This document shows positions 7,010 through 14,621 of a stretch of 45,010 nucleotides of DNA, piece after piece (within the stretch, counting starts at the first letter, position 1; each line of letters begins with the position of its first letter). The translations under genes and the position numbers were made by a program. Source of the stretch: an uncultured Oscillospiraceae bacterium (GTDB taxonomy: Bacteria > Bacillota > Clostridia > Oscillospirales > Oscillospiraceae); NCBI GenBank assembly GCA_910585265.1, contig CAJUCA010000005.1, positions 54,137 through 99,146 of the forward strand, in the 5' to 3' direction. Under the pieces are notes generated by a model that was given only the letters and a program-made list of their open reading frames with translations, was not told the origin of the DNA and did no database searches.

Positions 7010-8857
7010 TCAGGCCAGGGTCAGCGTATTGGTGCAGGTCATGACCGTGACAATCAGGGCCATGATGATGCCGATCAGATAGGGGTTCTTAGTGGCCTTG
7101 TAGAGAATGCGGGAGATCACCGCGTACACCGGCAGAATCACCACGATGGGGAACAGCCAGATGCCGATGATGGAGCCGCCGATACCGGTCATCTCCATGG
7201 GATGGAAGCCCTGGATAAAGAACGTGGTGTAAATCCACACGATCAGGATTGCGGGAGACAGCCCGTTGAACACGGCTACCACGACGGTGTTGATCCAATC
7301 CTTATTGCCCAGCTTGACATAGTTGAAGCTGTTGTTGGCCACGGAGTTGATCACGTAGTAAATCAGGAAGAAGGGCAGGAACCTGACCGCCACCAGCAGC
7401 TTATCGGGGGTGAACGCCTTGATGGTCAGGCACCAGATGCGGAAGTCGGTCTTGAAGAAGTAGTCCGCCACAAACACGGTGAAATAGGTGACGGCCGCCA
7501 CAATGATGCCCAGCACCACGGTTTTGCCCAGCTTGCGCCAGCCGATGGCCACGCCGTTGGCCTTCAGATCCACGCCGCCCTCCTTCTTGCCGAACAGCTG
7601 GTAGGACAGAACCAGGATGAGCAGGGTAAACAGGCCGCACAGGGCACTCCACATCCCGATGTAGAAGGGGTTGGCCTGATTGAAGAAGGCGGGCTTGATC
7701 TTGTTGCACCAGCTGTAGCCGAACATATAGAACCACATGGAAAACAGGGTACCGGCCACCAGACCGCCCCAGAACCACGCCTTGCCCTTGCCGCCGGAAA
7801 GGGGGGCGGGCACAGGGGCGTTGTCCGCCTTCAGCTCCGCGAAGAACCTGGTTTCCAACAGACACAGGGCGAAGGAAACCATAAACATCACAAAGCCCAC
7901 CAGGCCCAGGAAATTGAAGGCTACCTTCCACTGCCAGACCTGGTTGCTGCCGGGCAGCATATGGGGTGCGCCCAGAGCCTCGTCAAAGAATTCTACGCTG
8001 TTGGACACCACATCCGCAGAGAAATGGGCCCAGGGATGGATGATACCGGGGTTGTAGATGACACGCATGGCGTCTTGGCCGTCGATTTCCTGGTGGTAGA
8101 CGGTGTAGGGCGCGCGTTCCTCCTGCCCCGCGGGGTCGGTGCCGAAGTAGAGGAAGGATTGGGCGGTGTTCTGGTGGATGTAATCCCGGGGCGCGCTCTT
8201 GGAGCCGTCCTCCTGCTTCACACGGTGGAAGAATTCATCGTATTGGCAAGCCACGATGCCGGCGTCCCGGCCGCCGAAGATGTTGATGTACTCGCCGGTC
8301 TTGCTGTCGGTGTACACCGCGTCGTTGGACACCAGCAAGGCGGCGGCGATGAGCGGGGTCTCCGCGCTGTTGTCCAGGATGACGGCGGTTCGGCTGGCCA
8401 GGGCACCGTTGGAGTGGCCGGTAACGCCGATACGGGACGCGTCCACATAGGGCAGGGTAGCCATGAGCTTCACCGCGTCGTACATACCGTTGGCGTTGTT
8501 CTCCGGCTTCCACCAGCTGCCGCCCTCAATGTCCTCGGAGTTGCCGTGACCGTACATATCAATGGACATCACCACAAAGCCCCGGCGGGCGTATTCCACA
8601 AAGTTAAGATCCTGCATCTCCCGGTTGTTGTACCAGCCGTGGCTACACACGATGGCGGGCGCCGGACTGTCCGCTGTGGCGGAATCCGGGACAAAGAGCA
8701 GCGCGCTCATCTGGTGGCCCGAGCCGGTTTCCCAGCGGAGATCCTTGATGGTAACGCCGCCAAAGTCTGTCTGAATCAGGCTGGCCCCAATGCAGCTGAC
8801 CAGCAGGATGACCAGCGCCAGGCACAGGATCCGTGTTGATTTTTTGATTTTAGTCAT
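7010..8857 (-). CDS. Alpha/beta hydrolase fused to a polytopic membrane domain
   Basis: A 615-residue protein. An N-terminal hydrophobic helix (about 9-28) is followed by an extracytoplasmic alpha/beta hydrolase domain (about 35-330). This has the oxyanion strand IVCSHGWYNN and the nucleophile elbow GVTGHSNGA (Ser149). The second half holds about seven membrane helices, starting near residue 350. The hydrolase part resembles dienelactone-hydrolase/S33-like enzymes acting on esters or lipids; the substrate is unknown. The start is MTKIKK at 8857 because GAAAGGGG lies 9 bases before it; the longer in-frame start lacks a site. It is transcribed alone, with a leader of about 150 bases carrying a terminator hairpin (8929-8968), so expression is probably conditional. 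Membrane attachment of both halves suggests a surface enzyme acting on lipid or a drug-like molecule (inference). Confidence 0.8.
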   Translation of the reverse strand: MTKIKKSTRILCLALVILLVSCIGASLIQTDFGGVTIKDLRWETGSGHQMSALLFVPDSATADSPAPAIVCSHGWYNNREMQDLNFVEYARRGFVVMSIDMYGHGNSEDIEGGSWWKPENNANGMYDAVKLMATLPYVDASRIGVTGHSNGALASRTAVILDNSAETPLIAAALLVSNDAVYTDSKTGEYINIFGGRDAGIVACQYDEFFHRVKQEDGSKSAPRDYIHQNTAQSFLYFGTDPAGQEERAPYTVYHQEIDGQDAMRVIYNPGIIHPWAHFSADVVSNSVEFFDEALGAPHMLPGSNQVWQWKVAFNFLGLVGFVMFMVSFALCLLETRFFAELKADNAPVPAPLSGGKGKAWFWGGLVAGTLFSMWFYMFGYSWCNKIKPAFFNQANPFYIGMWSALCGLFTLLILVLSYQLFGKKEGGVDLKANGVAIGWRKLGKTVVLGIIVAAVTYFTVFVADYFFKTDFRIWCLTIKAFTPDKLLVAVRFLPFFLIYYVINSVANNSFNYVKLGNKDWINTVVVAVFNGLSPAILIVWIYTTFFIQGFHPMEMTGIGGSIIGIWLFPIVVILPVYAVISRILYKATKNPYLIGIIMALIVTVMTCTNTLTLA

Positions 8858-8880
8858 GGTAATAGACCCCTTTCTCCATC

Positions 8881-8982
8881 TCAAAGATTCAAATGCCCCA
8901 ATGTCCTGGTTTCGCGTTGCCCCCCTTCAAAATAAAAAGGGCGCAACAGTTTTGCGACTGCCGCGCCCTTCTCCAAACTCAT
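8881..8982 (-). CDS. Candidate 33-residue leader peptide upstream of the membrane hydrolase
   Basis: On the minus strand ATG 8982 to TGA 8881 reads MSLEKGAAVAKLLRPFYFEG and on to a stop 23 bases before the hydrolase start. The ORF runs through the terminator hairpin, so translating ribosomes could prevent termination, as in leader-peptide control of resistance genes. The ribosome site is weak (AAGTGGAT, about 10 bases upstream), so this may be chance coding. Confidence 0.3.
   Translation of the reverse strand: MSLEKGAAVAKLLRPFYFEGGQRETRTLGHLNL
8929..8968 (-). terminator. Intrinsic terminator in the leader of the membrane hydrolase gene
   Basis: On the minus strand GGGCGCGGCAGT, a 6-base loop and ACTGTTGCGCCC pair over 12 bp with two G-T wobbles. 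TTTTTATTTT follows. It lies between the promoter at 9018-9046 and the start codon at 8857, so it would stop most transcripts before the gene unless disrupted. Confidence 0.75.
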
Positions 8983-9017
8983 GAGCAGATATCCACTTGT
9001 CAGCTTGCTACAGCTTT

Positions 9018-9046
9018 AGCATACCAGCCCCACAGTTTTTTGTCAA
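9018..9046 (-). promoter_or_regulatory. Promoter of the membrane hydrolase gene
   Basis: TTGACA (9046-9041), a 17-base spacer and TG-G-TATGCT (-10 at 9023-9018). A near-consensus extended promoter, with its start predicted near 9011. Confidence 0.75.
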
Positions 9047-9136
9047 TCCGTTTTTTGAATTTTATCGAAAACCGCCAAATGTAAAGGACGTTTTTTGTCT
9101 GCCCCGCCAAAATGTAAAAATCCAGCCTTTCCCGTC

Positions 9137-9165
9137 TTGCATTTTCCCCCAACCCCTGTTATGAT
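9137..9165 (+). promoter_or_regulatory. Promoter of the glp operon
   Basis: TTGCAT (9137-9142), a 17-base spacer and extended -10 TG-T-TATGAT (9157-9165). The start is predicted near 9172, giving a leader of about 95 bases that holds the terminator at 9199-9236. Confidence 0.7.
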
Positions 9166-9198
9166 TAATATACTTGATATTTGTGCAGAGTTTGAGAC

Positions 9199-9236
9199 GC
9201 GCAGAGCAGCCCGTATGGTTGCTTTGCGCTCTTTTT
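9199..9236 (+). terminator. Leader terminator upstream of glpP, likely GlpP antitermination target
   Basis: A fully paired 13-bp stem, GCGCAGAGCAGCC (9199-9211) with GGTTGCTTTGCGC (9217-9229), has two G-T wobbles and a 5-base loop. TCTTTTT follows. GlpP-type proteins bind the leader RNA of glp genes in the presence of glycerol-3-phosphate and prevent termination at such a hairpin. Here it precedes glpP itself and the whole operon. The sequence is observed; binding is inferred. Confidence 0.75.
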
Positions 9237-9267
9237 GTCCGCCGGGACGCGGAAAGGGGGCTTTCCC

Positions 9268-9834
9268 ATGGATCGTAACAAGCTGCTGGATCTGCTGGCC
9301 TCGGGCCCGGTGATCGCCGCCGTCAAGAGCGAGGACGGCCTGGCCGCTGCCCTGGAGAGCGACGTGCCCGTCATTTTCCTGCTCAGCGGCGACATCCTCA
9401 CCGTGGCCGACGCCGCCGCCCGGGTGCGCAAGGCGGGCAAGCGGGCCTTCGTCCACCTGGATCTGGTGGACGGGCTGGCGGCGCGGGAGGTGTCGGTGGA
9501 CTTCATCGCCCGGCAGACCGCCGCCGACGGCATCATCTCCACCAAGGCCGCCCTCACCCGCCGGGGGCGGGAGCTGGGGCTGGTGGCCATTCAGCGGTTC
9601 TTCCTGCTGGACTCCATGGCCCTGGACAACATCCAACGCCAGCGGCCCCAGGACGCCGACCTCATCGAGGTCCTCCCCGGCCTCATGCCCAAGATCATCC
9701 GCCGGGTGGCCCAGCTCACCGGAAAGCCCGTCATCGCCGGGGGGCTGATCTCCGACAAGGAGGACGTCACCGCCGCCCTCAGCGCGGGGGCCGTGGCGGT
9801 GTCCACCACCAACCCCGCCGTATGGCGTATGTGA
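9268..9834 (+). CDS. glpP: Glycerol-3-phosphate responsive antiterminator GlpP
   Basis: A 188-residue RNA-binding antiterminator with a TIM-barrel-like fold. In Bacillus it binds the leader of glp mRNA together with glycerol-3-phosphate to allow read-through. Family features include the VFVHLDLVDGL-like stretch (here RAFVHLDLVDGL), DGIISTKAAL, QRFFLLDSMAL and the C-terminal GKPVIAGGLI...GAVAVSTTN phosphate-site segment. The start is ATG 9268, 8 bases after GGAAAGGGGG; an upstream in-frame GTG-type start lies in the terminator region and is not used. It is the first gene of the operon glpP-9882-11359-12615-glpK. Its leader carries the probable target hairpin, which implies autoregulation. Confidence 0.92.
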   Translation: MDRNKLLDLLASGPVIAAVKSEDGLAAALESDVPVIFLLSGDILTVADAAARVRKAGKRAFVHLDLVDGLAAREVSVDFIARQTAADGIISTKAALTRRGRELGLVAIQRFFLLDSMALDNIQRQRPQDADLIEVLPGLMPKIIRRVAQLTGKPVIAGGLISDKEDVTAALSAGAVAVSTTNPAVWRM

Positions 9835-9881
9835 CAAATTTTCCTGCAAGTCCGTGATTATTCCGATTGGGAGGTCATTTC

Positions 9882-11366
9882 ATGTACGATGTACTCATCA
9901 TCGGCTGCGGCGTCACCGGCGCGGCCGCCGCCTTCGAGCTGTCCAGATACCGGCTCAGGGTGGGCATTGTGGAGCGGGAGAACGACGTGGCCCTGGGCAC
10001 CACCAAGGCCAACTCCGCCATCCTCCACGCCGGGTACGACCCGGAGCCGGGGACGCTGATGGCCCGCCTCAACGTCCGGGGGGTGGAGCTGGCCCGGGAG
10101 CTGTGCCAGAAGCTGGACGTGCCCTACCGCCCCTGCGGCTCCCTGGTGCTGGCCTTCTCGGAGGAGGAGCGGCCCGCCCTGGAGGAGCTGTACCGGAGGG
10201 GCCAGGCCAACGGCGTGCCCGGCCTGAAGCTGCTGGACGGGGCGGTGGCCCGCTCCCTGGAGCCGAACCTGTCCGAAACGGTGGTGGCAGCCCTCCACGC
10301 CCCCTCCGCCGCCATCTGCTCCCCCTGGGAGTACTGCCTTGCCCTGGCGGAGACGGCGGTGAAAAACGGCGCGGAGCTGCACTTGAACACCGCCGTCACC
10401 GGGCTGGAACGAACCAGCGGAGGCTGGACGGTACGCACCACCACGGGGGACTTTGAGGCCCGGTTTGTGCTCAACGCCGCCGGGGTGGACGCCGCCGGCG
10501 TCCACGATCTGGCCGCCCCCCACTCCTTCGACATACGCCCCGCCCGGGGCCAATACTACCTGCTGGACAAGAGCGAGGGGGGCCGGGTCAGCCGGGTTAT
10601 CTTCCAGTGCCCCAGCGCGGCGGGCAAGGGGGTGCTGGTGGCCCCCACCGTCCACGGCAACCTCATCGTCGGCCCGGATTCGGAGAAGGTGGAGGGGAAC
10701 GACACCGCCACCACCGGGGACGGCCTGCGGTTCGTCCGGGAGACCGCCCGGAAATCCGTCCCCTCCGTCAGCTTCCGGGAGTCCATCCGGAACTTCGCCG
10801 GGGTGCGGGCCGCCTCCGGCAGGCCGGACTTCATCCTGGAGGAGAGCGCGCCCGGCTTTATCGACCTGGCGGGGATCTGCTCGCCGGGGCTGTCCGCCGC
10901 CCCCGCCATCGGGGAATACGCGGCGGAGCTGCTGGCCAAGGCGGGGCTGGTCCTGGAGCGGAAGGACGATTTCGTCTGCCAACGCCGCCGCACCCGCTTC
11001 AAGGAGCTGTCCCCGGAGGAGCGCGCCGCCCTGGTGGAGCGGGAGCCCGCCTTCGGCCGGGTGATCTGCCGCTGCGAGACAGTCACCGAGGGGGAGATTC
11101 TGGAAGCCCTCCACGGCCCCATCCCCCCCGTCTCCGTGGACGGGGTGAAGCGGAGGGTGAACGCGGGCATGGGCCGCTGCCAGGGGGGGTTCTGCGGGCC
11201 CCGGGTGGTGGACCTGCTGGCCCGGGAGCTGCACAAATCCCCGGCGGAGATCGTGCAGGATCAGGCCGGGTCCTGGCTGCTGGACCGCCAGACGAAGTCC
11301 GGTTTCCTCCCTCCCCCGGAGGGTGGAAACACCGTCCAGCCGGAAGGAGGCGCGAAGTATGTATGA
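9882..11366 (+). CDS. Anaerobic-type glycerol-3-phosphate dehydrogenase, FAD / [2Fe-2S] subunit (GlpA-like)
   Basis: A 494-residue flavoprotein oxidising glycerol-3-phosphate to dihydroxyacetone phosphate. The N-terminal Rossmann motif is GCGVTGAA (residues 8-15), followed by a DAO-type domain. The C-terminal BFD-like [2Fe-2S] domain has its four ligands visible as C396-x-C398 and C433-x4-C438. That layout fits GlpA-like or two-subunit dehydrogenases, not the shorter aerobic GlpD. The start is ATG 9882 with TTGGGAGG 8 bases before. It overlaps the next gene by 8 bases, which with 12615 forms a three-subunit unit. Electron acceptor unknown; [2Fe-2S] and flavin in the partner suggest electrons leave through the complex. 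Confidence 0.88.
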   Translation: MYDVLIIGCGVTGAAAAFELSRYRLRVGIVERENDVALGTTKANSAILHAGYDPEPGTLMARLNVRGVELARELCQKLDVPYRPCGSLVLAFSEEERPALEELYRRGQANGVPGLKLLDGAVARSLEPNLSETVVAALHAPSAAICSPWEYCLALAETAVKNGAELHLNTAVTGLERTSGGWTVRTTTGDFEARFVLNAAGVDAAGVHDLAAPHSFDIRPARGQYYLLDKSEGGRVSRVIFQCPSAAGKGVLVAPTVHGNLIVGPDSEKVEGNDTATTGDGLRFVRETARKSVPSVSFRESIRNFAGVRAASGRPDFILEESAPGFIDLAGICSPGLSAAPAIGEYAAELLAKAGLVLERKDDFVCQRRRTRFKELSPEERAALVEREPAFGRVICRCETVTEGEILEALHGPIPPVSVDGVKRRVNAGMGRCQGGFCGPRVVDLLARELHKSPAEIVQDQAGSWLLDRQTKSGFLPPPEGGNTVQPEGGAKYV

Positions 11367-12618
11367 CCTCATTGTGATCGGCGGCGGGCCCGCCGGGTTA
11401 GCCGCCGCCTGCGCCGCCTGGGAGGGCGGTTTGCAGAAGATCCTCATCGTGGAGCGGGACAAGGAGCTGGGCGGCATCCTCAACCAGTGCATCCACAACG
11501 GCTTCGGCCTCCACCACTTCAAGGAGGAGCTCACCGGGCCGGAGTACGCCGGACGGTTTGTGAAGCTCCTGGGCGAGACGGGGGTGGAGGTCCGGCTGGA
11601 CACCATGGTGCTGGAGGTGGCGGACGACCGCCGGGTACATATGGTGGGCAAATCCACCGGCTACCGGGTGGAGGAGGCCAAATCCATCGTGCTGGCCATG
11701 GGCTGCCGGGAGCGCACCCGGGGGGCCATCGCCATCCCGGGGAGCCGGCCCGCCGGGGTGTTCACCGCCGGAGCCGCCCAGCGGTACGTGAACATGGAGG
11801 GCTGGATGCCCGGGAAACGGGTGGTGATTCTGGGCAGCGGCGACATCGGGCTGATCATGGCCCGCCGCATGACCCTGGAGGGGGCCAAGGTGCTGGCCTG
11901 CGTGGAGGTGATGCCCTACTCCGGCGGGCTGAACCGGAACATCGTCCAGTGCCTCCACGATTACGAGATCCCCCTGTACCTGTCCCACACCGTCACCGAT
12001 ATCCGGGGGAAAAACCGGGTGGAGCAGGTGGTGGTGTCGGCGGTGGACGGGCACCGGAACCCCGTCCCCGGCACCGAGATGGTGTTCGACTGCGACACCC
12101 TGCTGCTGTCGGTGGGGCTGATCCCGGAGAACGAGCTGACCCGGCAGGCGGGCATCGCCATGGACCGCCGCACCAATGGGGCCGTCGTCTACGAGAATAT
12201 GGAGACCTCCCTCCCCGGCGTGTTCGCCTGCGGCAACGTGTGCCACGTCCACGATCTGGTGGACTTCGTGACAGCGGAGAGCCAGAAGGCCGGGTCCGCC
12301 GCCGCCCAATACGTGCTGGGCGGCGGGGCCGCCGCCGGGGAGACGGTCCTGGAGGTAACCAACGGGGACGGGGTGAGCTATACCGTGCCCCAGAAGCTCC
12401 GCCCCCGGCGGGTGGAGAAGCTGTGCGGGCTGTTCTTCCGGGTAAACCGGGTATTGGGGAACAGCGAAATTCTGGTCACGTCCGGGGGCACCCAGATCGC
12501 CCGCTTCCAGCGGGAGCACCTGGCCCCCGGCGAGATGGAGCGGATCGACCTGCCCCGGGCCCTGCTGGACCGGGCGGAGGGGGAGATCACCGTGTCCGTC
12601 CGGGAGGTGGAGCAATGA
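11359..12618 (+). CDS. FAD-dependent pyridine-nucleotide-disulfide type oxidoreductase, G3P dehydrogenase partner
   Basis: A 419-residue flavoprotein. It has an N-terminal FAD motif (VIGGGPAGLAAA), a second nucleotide-binding motif (VVILGSGDIGLIMARRM, around 155-171) and the closing FVFACGN-type segment (GVFACGNVCHVHDL, near 288-301). It resembles thioredoxin-reductase-like subunits, not E. coli GlpB, although it sits at the GlpB position. It probably passes electrons from the GlpA-like subunit to NAD(P)+ or another carrier (inference). The start ATG 11359 is preceded by GGAAGGAGG and lies 8 bases inside the previous gene. It overlaps the next gene by 4 bases, so the three are translationally coupled. 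Confidence 0.85.
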   Translation: MYDLIVIGGGPAGLAAACAAWEGGLQKILIVERDKELGGILNQCIHNGFGLHHFKEELTGPEYAGRFVKLLGETGVEVRLDTMVLEVADDRRVHMVGKSTGYRVEEAKSIVLAMGCRERTRGAIAIPGSRPAGVFTAGAAQRYVNMEGWMPGKRVVILGSGDIGLIMARRMTLEGAKVLACVEVMPYSGGLNRNIVQCLHDYEIPLYLSHTVTDIRGKNRVEQVVVSAVDGHRNPVPGTEMVFDCDTLLLSVGLIPENELTRQAGIAMDRRTNGAVVYENMETSLPGVFACGNVCHVHDLVDFVTAESQKAGSAAAQYVLGGGAAAGETVLEVTNGDGVSYTVPQKLRPRRVEKLCGLFFRVNRVLGNSEILVTSGGTQIARFQREHLAPGEMERIDLPRALLDRAEGEITVSVREVEQ

Positions 12619-12962
12619 AGGAGCTGATCTGCATCGTCTGCCCCAAGGGGTGCCATCTGAAGGTGGACGAGGAAAACGGCTTTGCCGTCACAGGAAACGC
12701 TTGCCCCCGGGGGGCGGAATACGGTAAAATGGAGCTGACCCATCCCACCCGGGTGGTGACCTCCACGGTGCGGTGCGCCAGGGGGCTGTACCCCCGGTGC
12801 CCGGTGAAAACGGACCGGCCCGTCCCCAAGGGGGAGATCTTCCGGGTGATGGCCGCATTGGAGGTTGTGGAGCTGTCCGCCCCCGTCCGGGCGGGGCAGG
12901 TGGTGGTGGAGAACGTGTGCGGCACCGGGGCCAACGTGGTGGCCACACGGGATATGATCTGA
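12615..12962 (+). CDS. DUF1667 cysteine-rich protein, third subunit of the G3P oxidoreductase set
   Basis: A 115-residue protein with cysteines C6, C9, C13 and C30 at the N-terminus (ICIVCPKGC...GNACPRG), plus C54 and C62, typical of DUF1667. The pattern suggests an Fe-S cluster or metal site. The family is almost always found beside the GlpA-like and FAD oxidoreductase genes, as here. It may be the small electron-transfer subunit analogous to the role of GlpC, although it is not related to GlpC. The start ATG 12615 overlaps the preceding TGA (ATGA). It is followed by a palindromic repeat before glpK. Confidence 0.85.
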   Translation: MKELICIVCPKGCHLKVDEENGFAVTGNACPRGAEYGKMELTHPTRVVTSTVRCARGLYPRCPVKTDRPVPKGEIFRVMAALEVVELSAPVRAGQVVVENVCGTGANVVATRDMI

Positions 12963-12988
12963 TCCGTTTGCACAAATTGGACGTTTTT

Positions 12989-13065
12989 TGTAGGGGCGCA
13001 CATCGTGCGCCCGCAATATCCCCGCTGCGTTCCGTCCATGCGGGCGCACATTGTGCGCCCCTACA
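12989..13065. repeat. TGTAGGGG-ended palindromic repeat inside the glp operon
   Basis: The left arm 12989-13014 and right arm 13040-13065 are reverse complements except for a few central bases. Each arm contains its own small palindrome (GGGCGCACATCGTGCGCCC). Outer ends TGTAGGGG / CCCCTACA match those of the repeat at 3734-3810, although the inner sequence differs. It lies between the DUF1667 gene and glpK and would form a strong RNA hairpin, possibly lowering or stabilising glpK mRNA. Confidence 0.75.
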
Positions 13066-13086
13066 TCCGTTGGGAGGTATGATAAA

Positions 13087-14574
13087 ATGAACGGCAAATA
13101 CATCCTCGCCCTGGACCAGGGCACCACCAGCTCCCGGGTGATCCTGTTCGACCGGGATCAGAACATTTTAGGCGTGAGCCAAAAGGAGTTCACCCAGCAC
13201 TACCCCCACGAGGGCTGGGTGGAGCACGACGCCATGGAGATCTGGTCGTCCCAGTACGCCACCATGATGGAGGTGGTGGCCCAGTCCGGGGTGGCCCCGG
13301 AGGACATCGCCGGAATCGGCATCACCAACCAGCGGGAAACCACCATCCTGTGGGATAAGGAGACGGGCCGCCCCGTCTCCAACGCCATCGTGTGGCAGTG
13401 CCGCCGGACCGCCCCCCTTGTGGACCGGCTGCTGGCGGACGGCCTGGGCGATCACATCCAAAAAACCACCGGACTGGTGCCGGACGCCTACTTCTCCGCC
13501 ACCAAGATCAAGTGGATTCTGGATCACGTGGAGGGGGCCAGGGAGAAGGCCCGCCGGGGGGAAATCCTGTTCGGCACCGTGGACAGCTGGCTGGTGTGGA
13601 AGCTCACCGGGGGCGCGGCCCACGTCACCGACGTGACCAACGCCTCCCGGACCATGCTGTTCGATATCCACCGCCTGGATTGGGACGAGACGCTGCTCCA
13701 CGCCCTGGACATTCCCCGGGCCATGCTGCCCAAGGTGTGCTCCTCCAGCGAGATCTACGGCTACGCCGACATACAGGGCGTCCGGGTGCCCATCGCGGGC
13801 ATCGCCGGGGACCAGCAAGCCGCCCTGTTCGGCCAGACCTGCTTCCAGCCGGGGGACGCCAAGAACACCTACGGCACCGGGTGCTTCCTGCTGATGAACA
13901 CCGGGGGCGCGCCCTGCGAGAGCAAAAACGGCCTGCTCACCACCATCGCCATCGGGCTGAATGGAAAGGTGCAGTACGCCCTGGAGGGGTCGGTGTTCGT
14001 GGGCGGGGCGGTGATCCAGTGGCTCCGGGACGAGCTGCGGTTCTTCACCGACTCCAGCGACGCGGAGTATTACGCCCAGAAGGTGCCCGACAACGGCGGC
14101 GTCTATCTGGTGCCCGCCTTCACCGGGCTGGGCGCGCCCTACTGGGATATGTACGCCCGGGGGGCCATCGTGGGCCTCACCCGGGGCACCAAGCGGGAGC
14201 ACATCATCCGGGCCGCCCAGGAGTCCATCGCCTATCAGGTGGCGGATCTGGTGGCGGCTATGGCGGCGGACACCGGACTGCCCCTCAACGCGCTGAAGGC
14301 GGACGGCGGGGCCAGCCGGGACCGCTTCCTGATGCAGTTCCAGGCGGACATTATGGGCCGGGAGGTGCGCCGCCCCGCCATCCGGGAGACCACCGCCCTG
14401 GGGGCCGCCTATCTGGCGGGCCTGGCCACCGGGGTGTGGAGCGGCACCGACGAGATCCAGCGGCTGTGGAAGTGCGACAACAGCTTCCAGCCCGCCATGG
14501 ACGGCGGGGAGCGGGAGCGTCTGCTGTCCGGCTGGCACAAGGCGGTGGGCCGCAGCCGGGACTGGGCCAGATAG
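13087..14574 (+). CDS. glpK: Glycerol kinase
   Basis: A 495-residue ATP-dependent kinase (FGGY family) producing sn-glycerol-3-phosphate, the inducer read by GlpP. Hallmarks: the N-terminal phosphate loop LALDQGTTSSR, glycerol-contact region TNQRETTILWDKETGRP, GIAGDQQAALFGQ, the GTGCFLLMNTG phosphate-2 segment and KADGGASRDRFLMQFQADI near the C-terminus. Length equals the family norm. The start is ATG 13087 with GGGAGG 10 bases before. It is the last gene of the glp operon, 124 bases after the DUF1667 gene with the palindromic repeat between. No glpF facilitator gene is present here. Confidence 0.96.
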   Translation: MNGKYILALDQGTTSSRVILFDRDQNILGVSQKEFTQHYPHEGWVEHDAMEIWSSQYATMMEVVAQSGVAPEDIAGIGITNQRETTILWDKETGRPVSNAIVWQCRRTAPLVDRLLADGLGDHIQKTTGLVPDAYFSATKIKWILDHVEGAREKARRGEILFGTVDSWLVWKLTGGAAHVTDVTNASRTMLFDIHRLDWDETLLHALDIPRAMLPKVCSSSEIYGYADIQGVRVPIAGIAGDQQAALFGQTCFQPGDAKNTYGTGCFLLMNTGGAPCESKNGLLTTIAIGLNGKVQYALEGSVFVGGAVIQWLRDELRFFTDSSDAEYYAQKVPDNGGVYLVPAFTGLGAPYWDMYARGAIVGLTRGTKREHIIRAAQESIAYQVADLVAAMAADTGLPLNALKADGGASRDRFLMQFQADIMGREVRRPAIRETTALGAAYLAGLATGVWSGTDEIQRLWKCDNSFQPAMDGGERERLLSGWHKAVGRSRDWAR

Positions 14575-14582
14575 CGCAAAAT

Positions 14583-14614
14583 AACAGCCCCCCGGCGAAG
14601 CCGAGGGGCTGTTT
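14583..14614 (+). terminator. Terminator after glpK
   Basis: AACAGCCCCCCGGC pairs with GCCGAGGGGCTGTT around a 3-base loop, followed by TTTCGTTCGTTTATTT. It separates glpK from the convergent SLH gene. Confidence 0.75.
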
Positions 14615-14621
14615 CGTTCGT

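Noticed and set aside
11661..12176. Minus-strand open frames inside the FAD oxidoreductase gene
   Set aside because: No ribosome sites and fully inside a gene with clear nucleotide-binding motifs.
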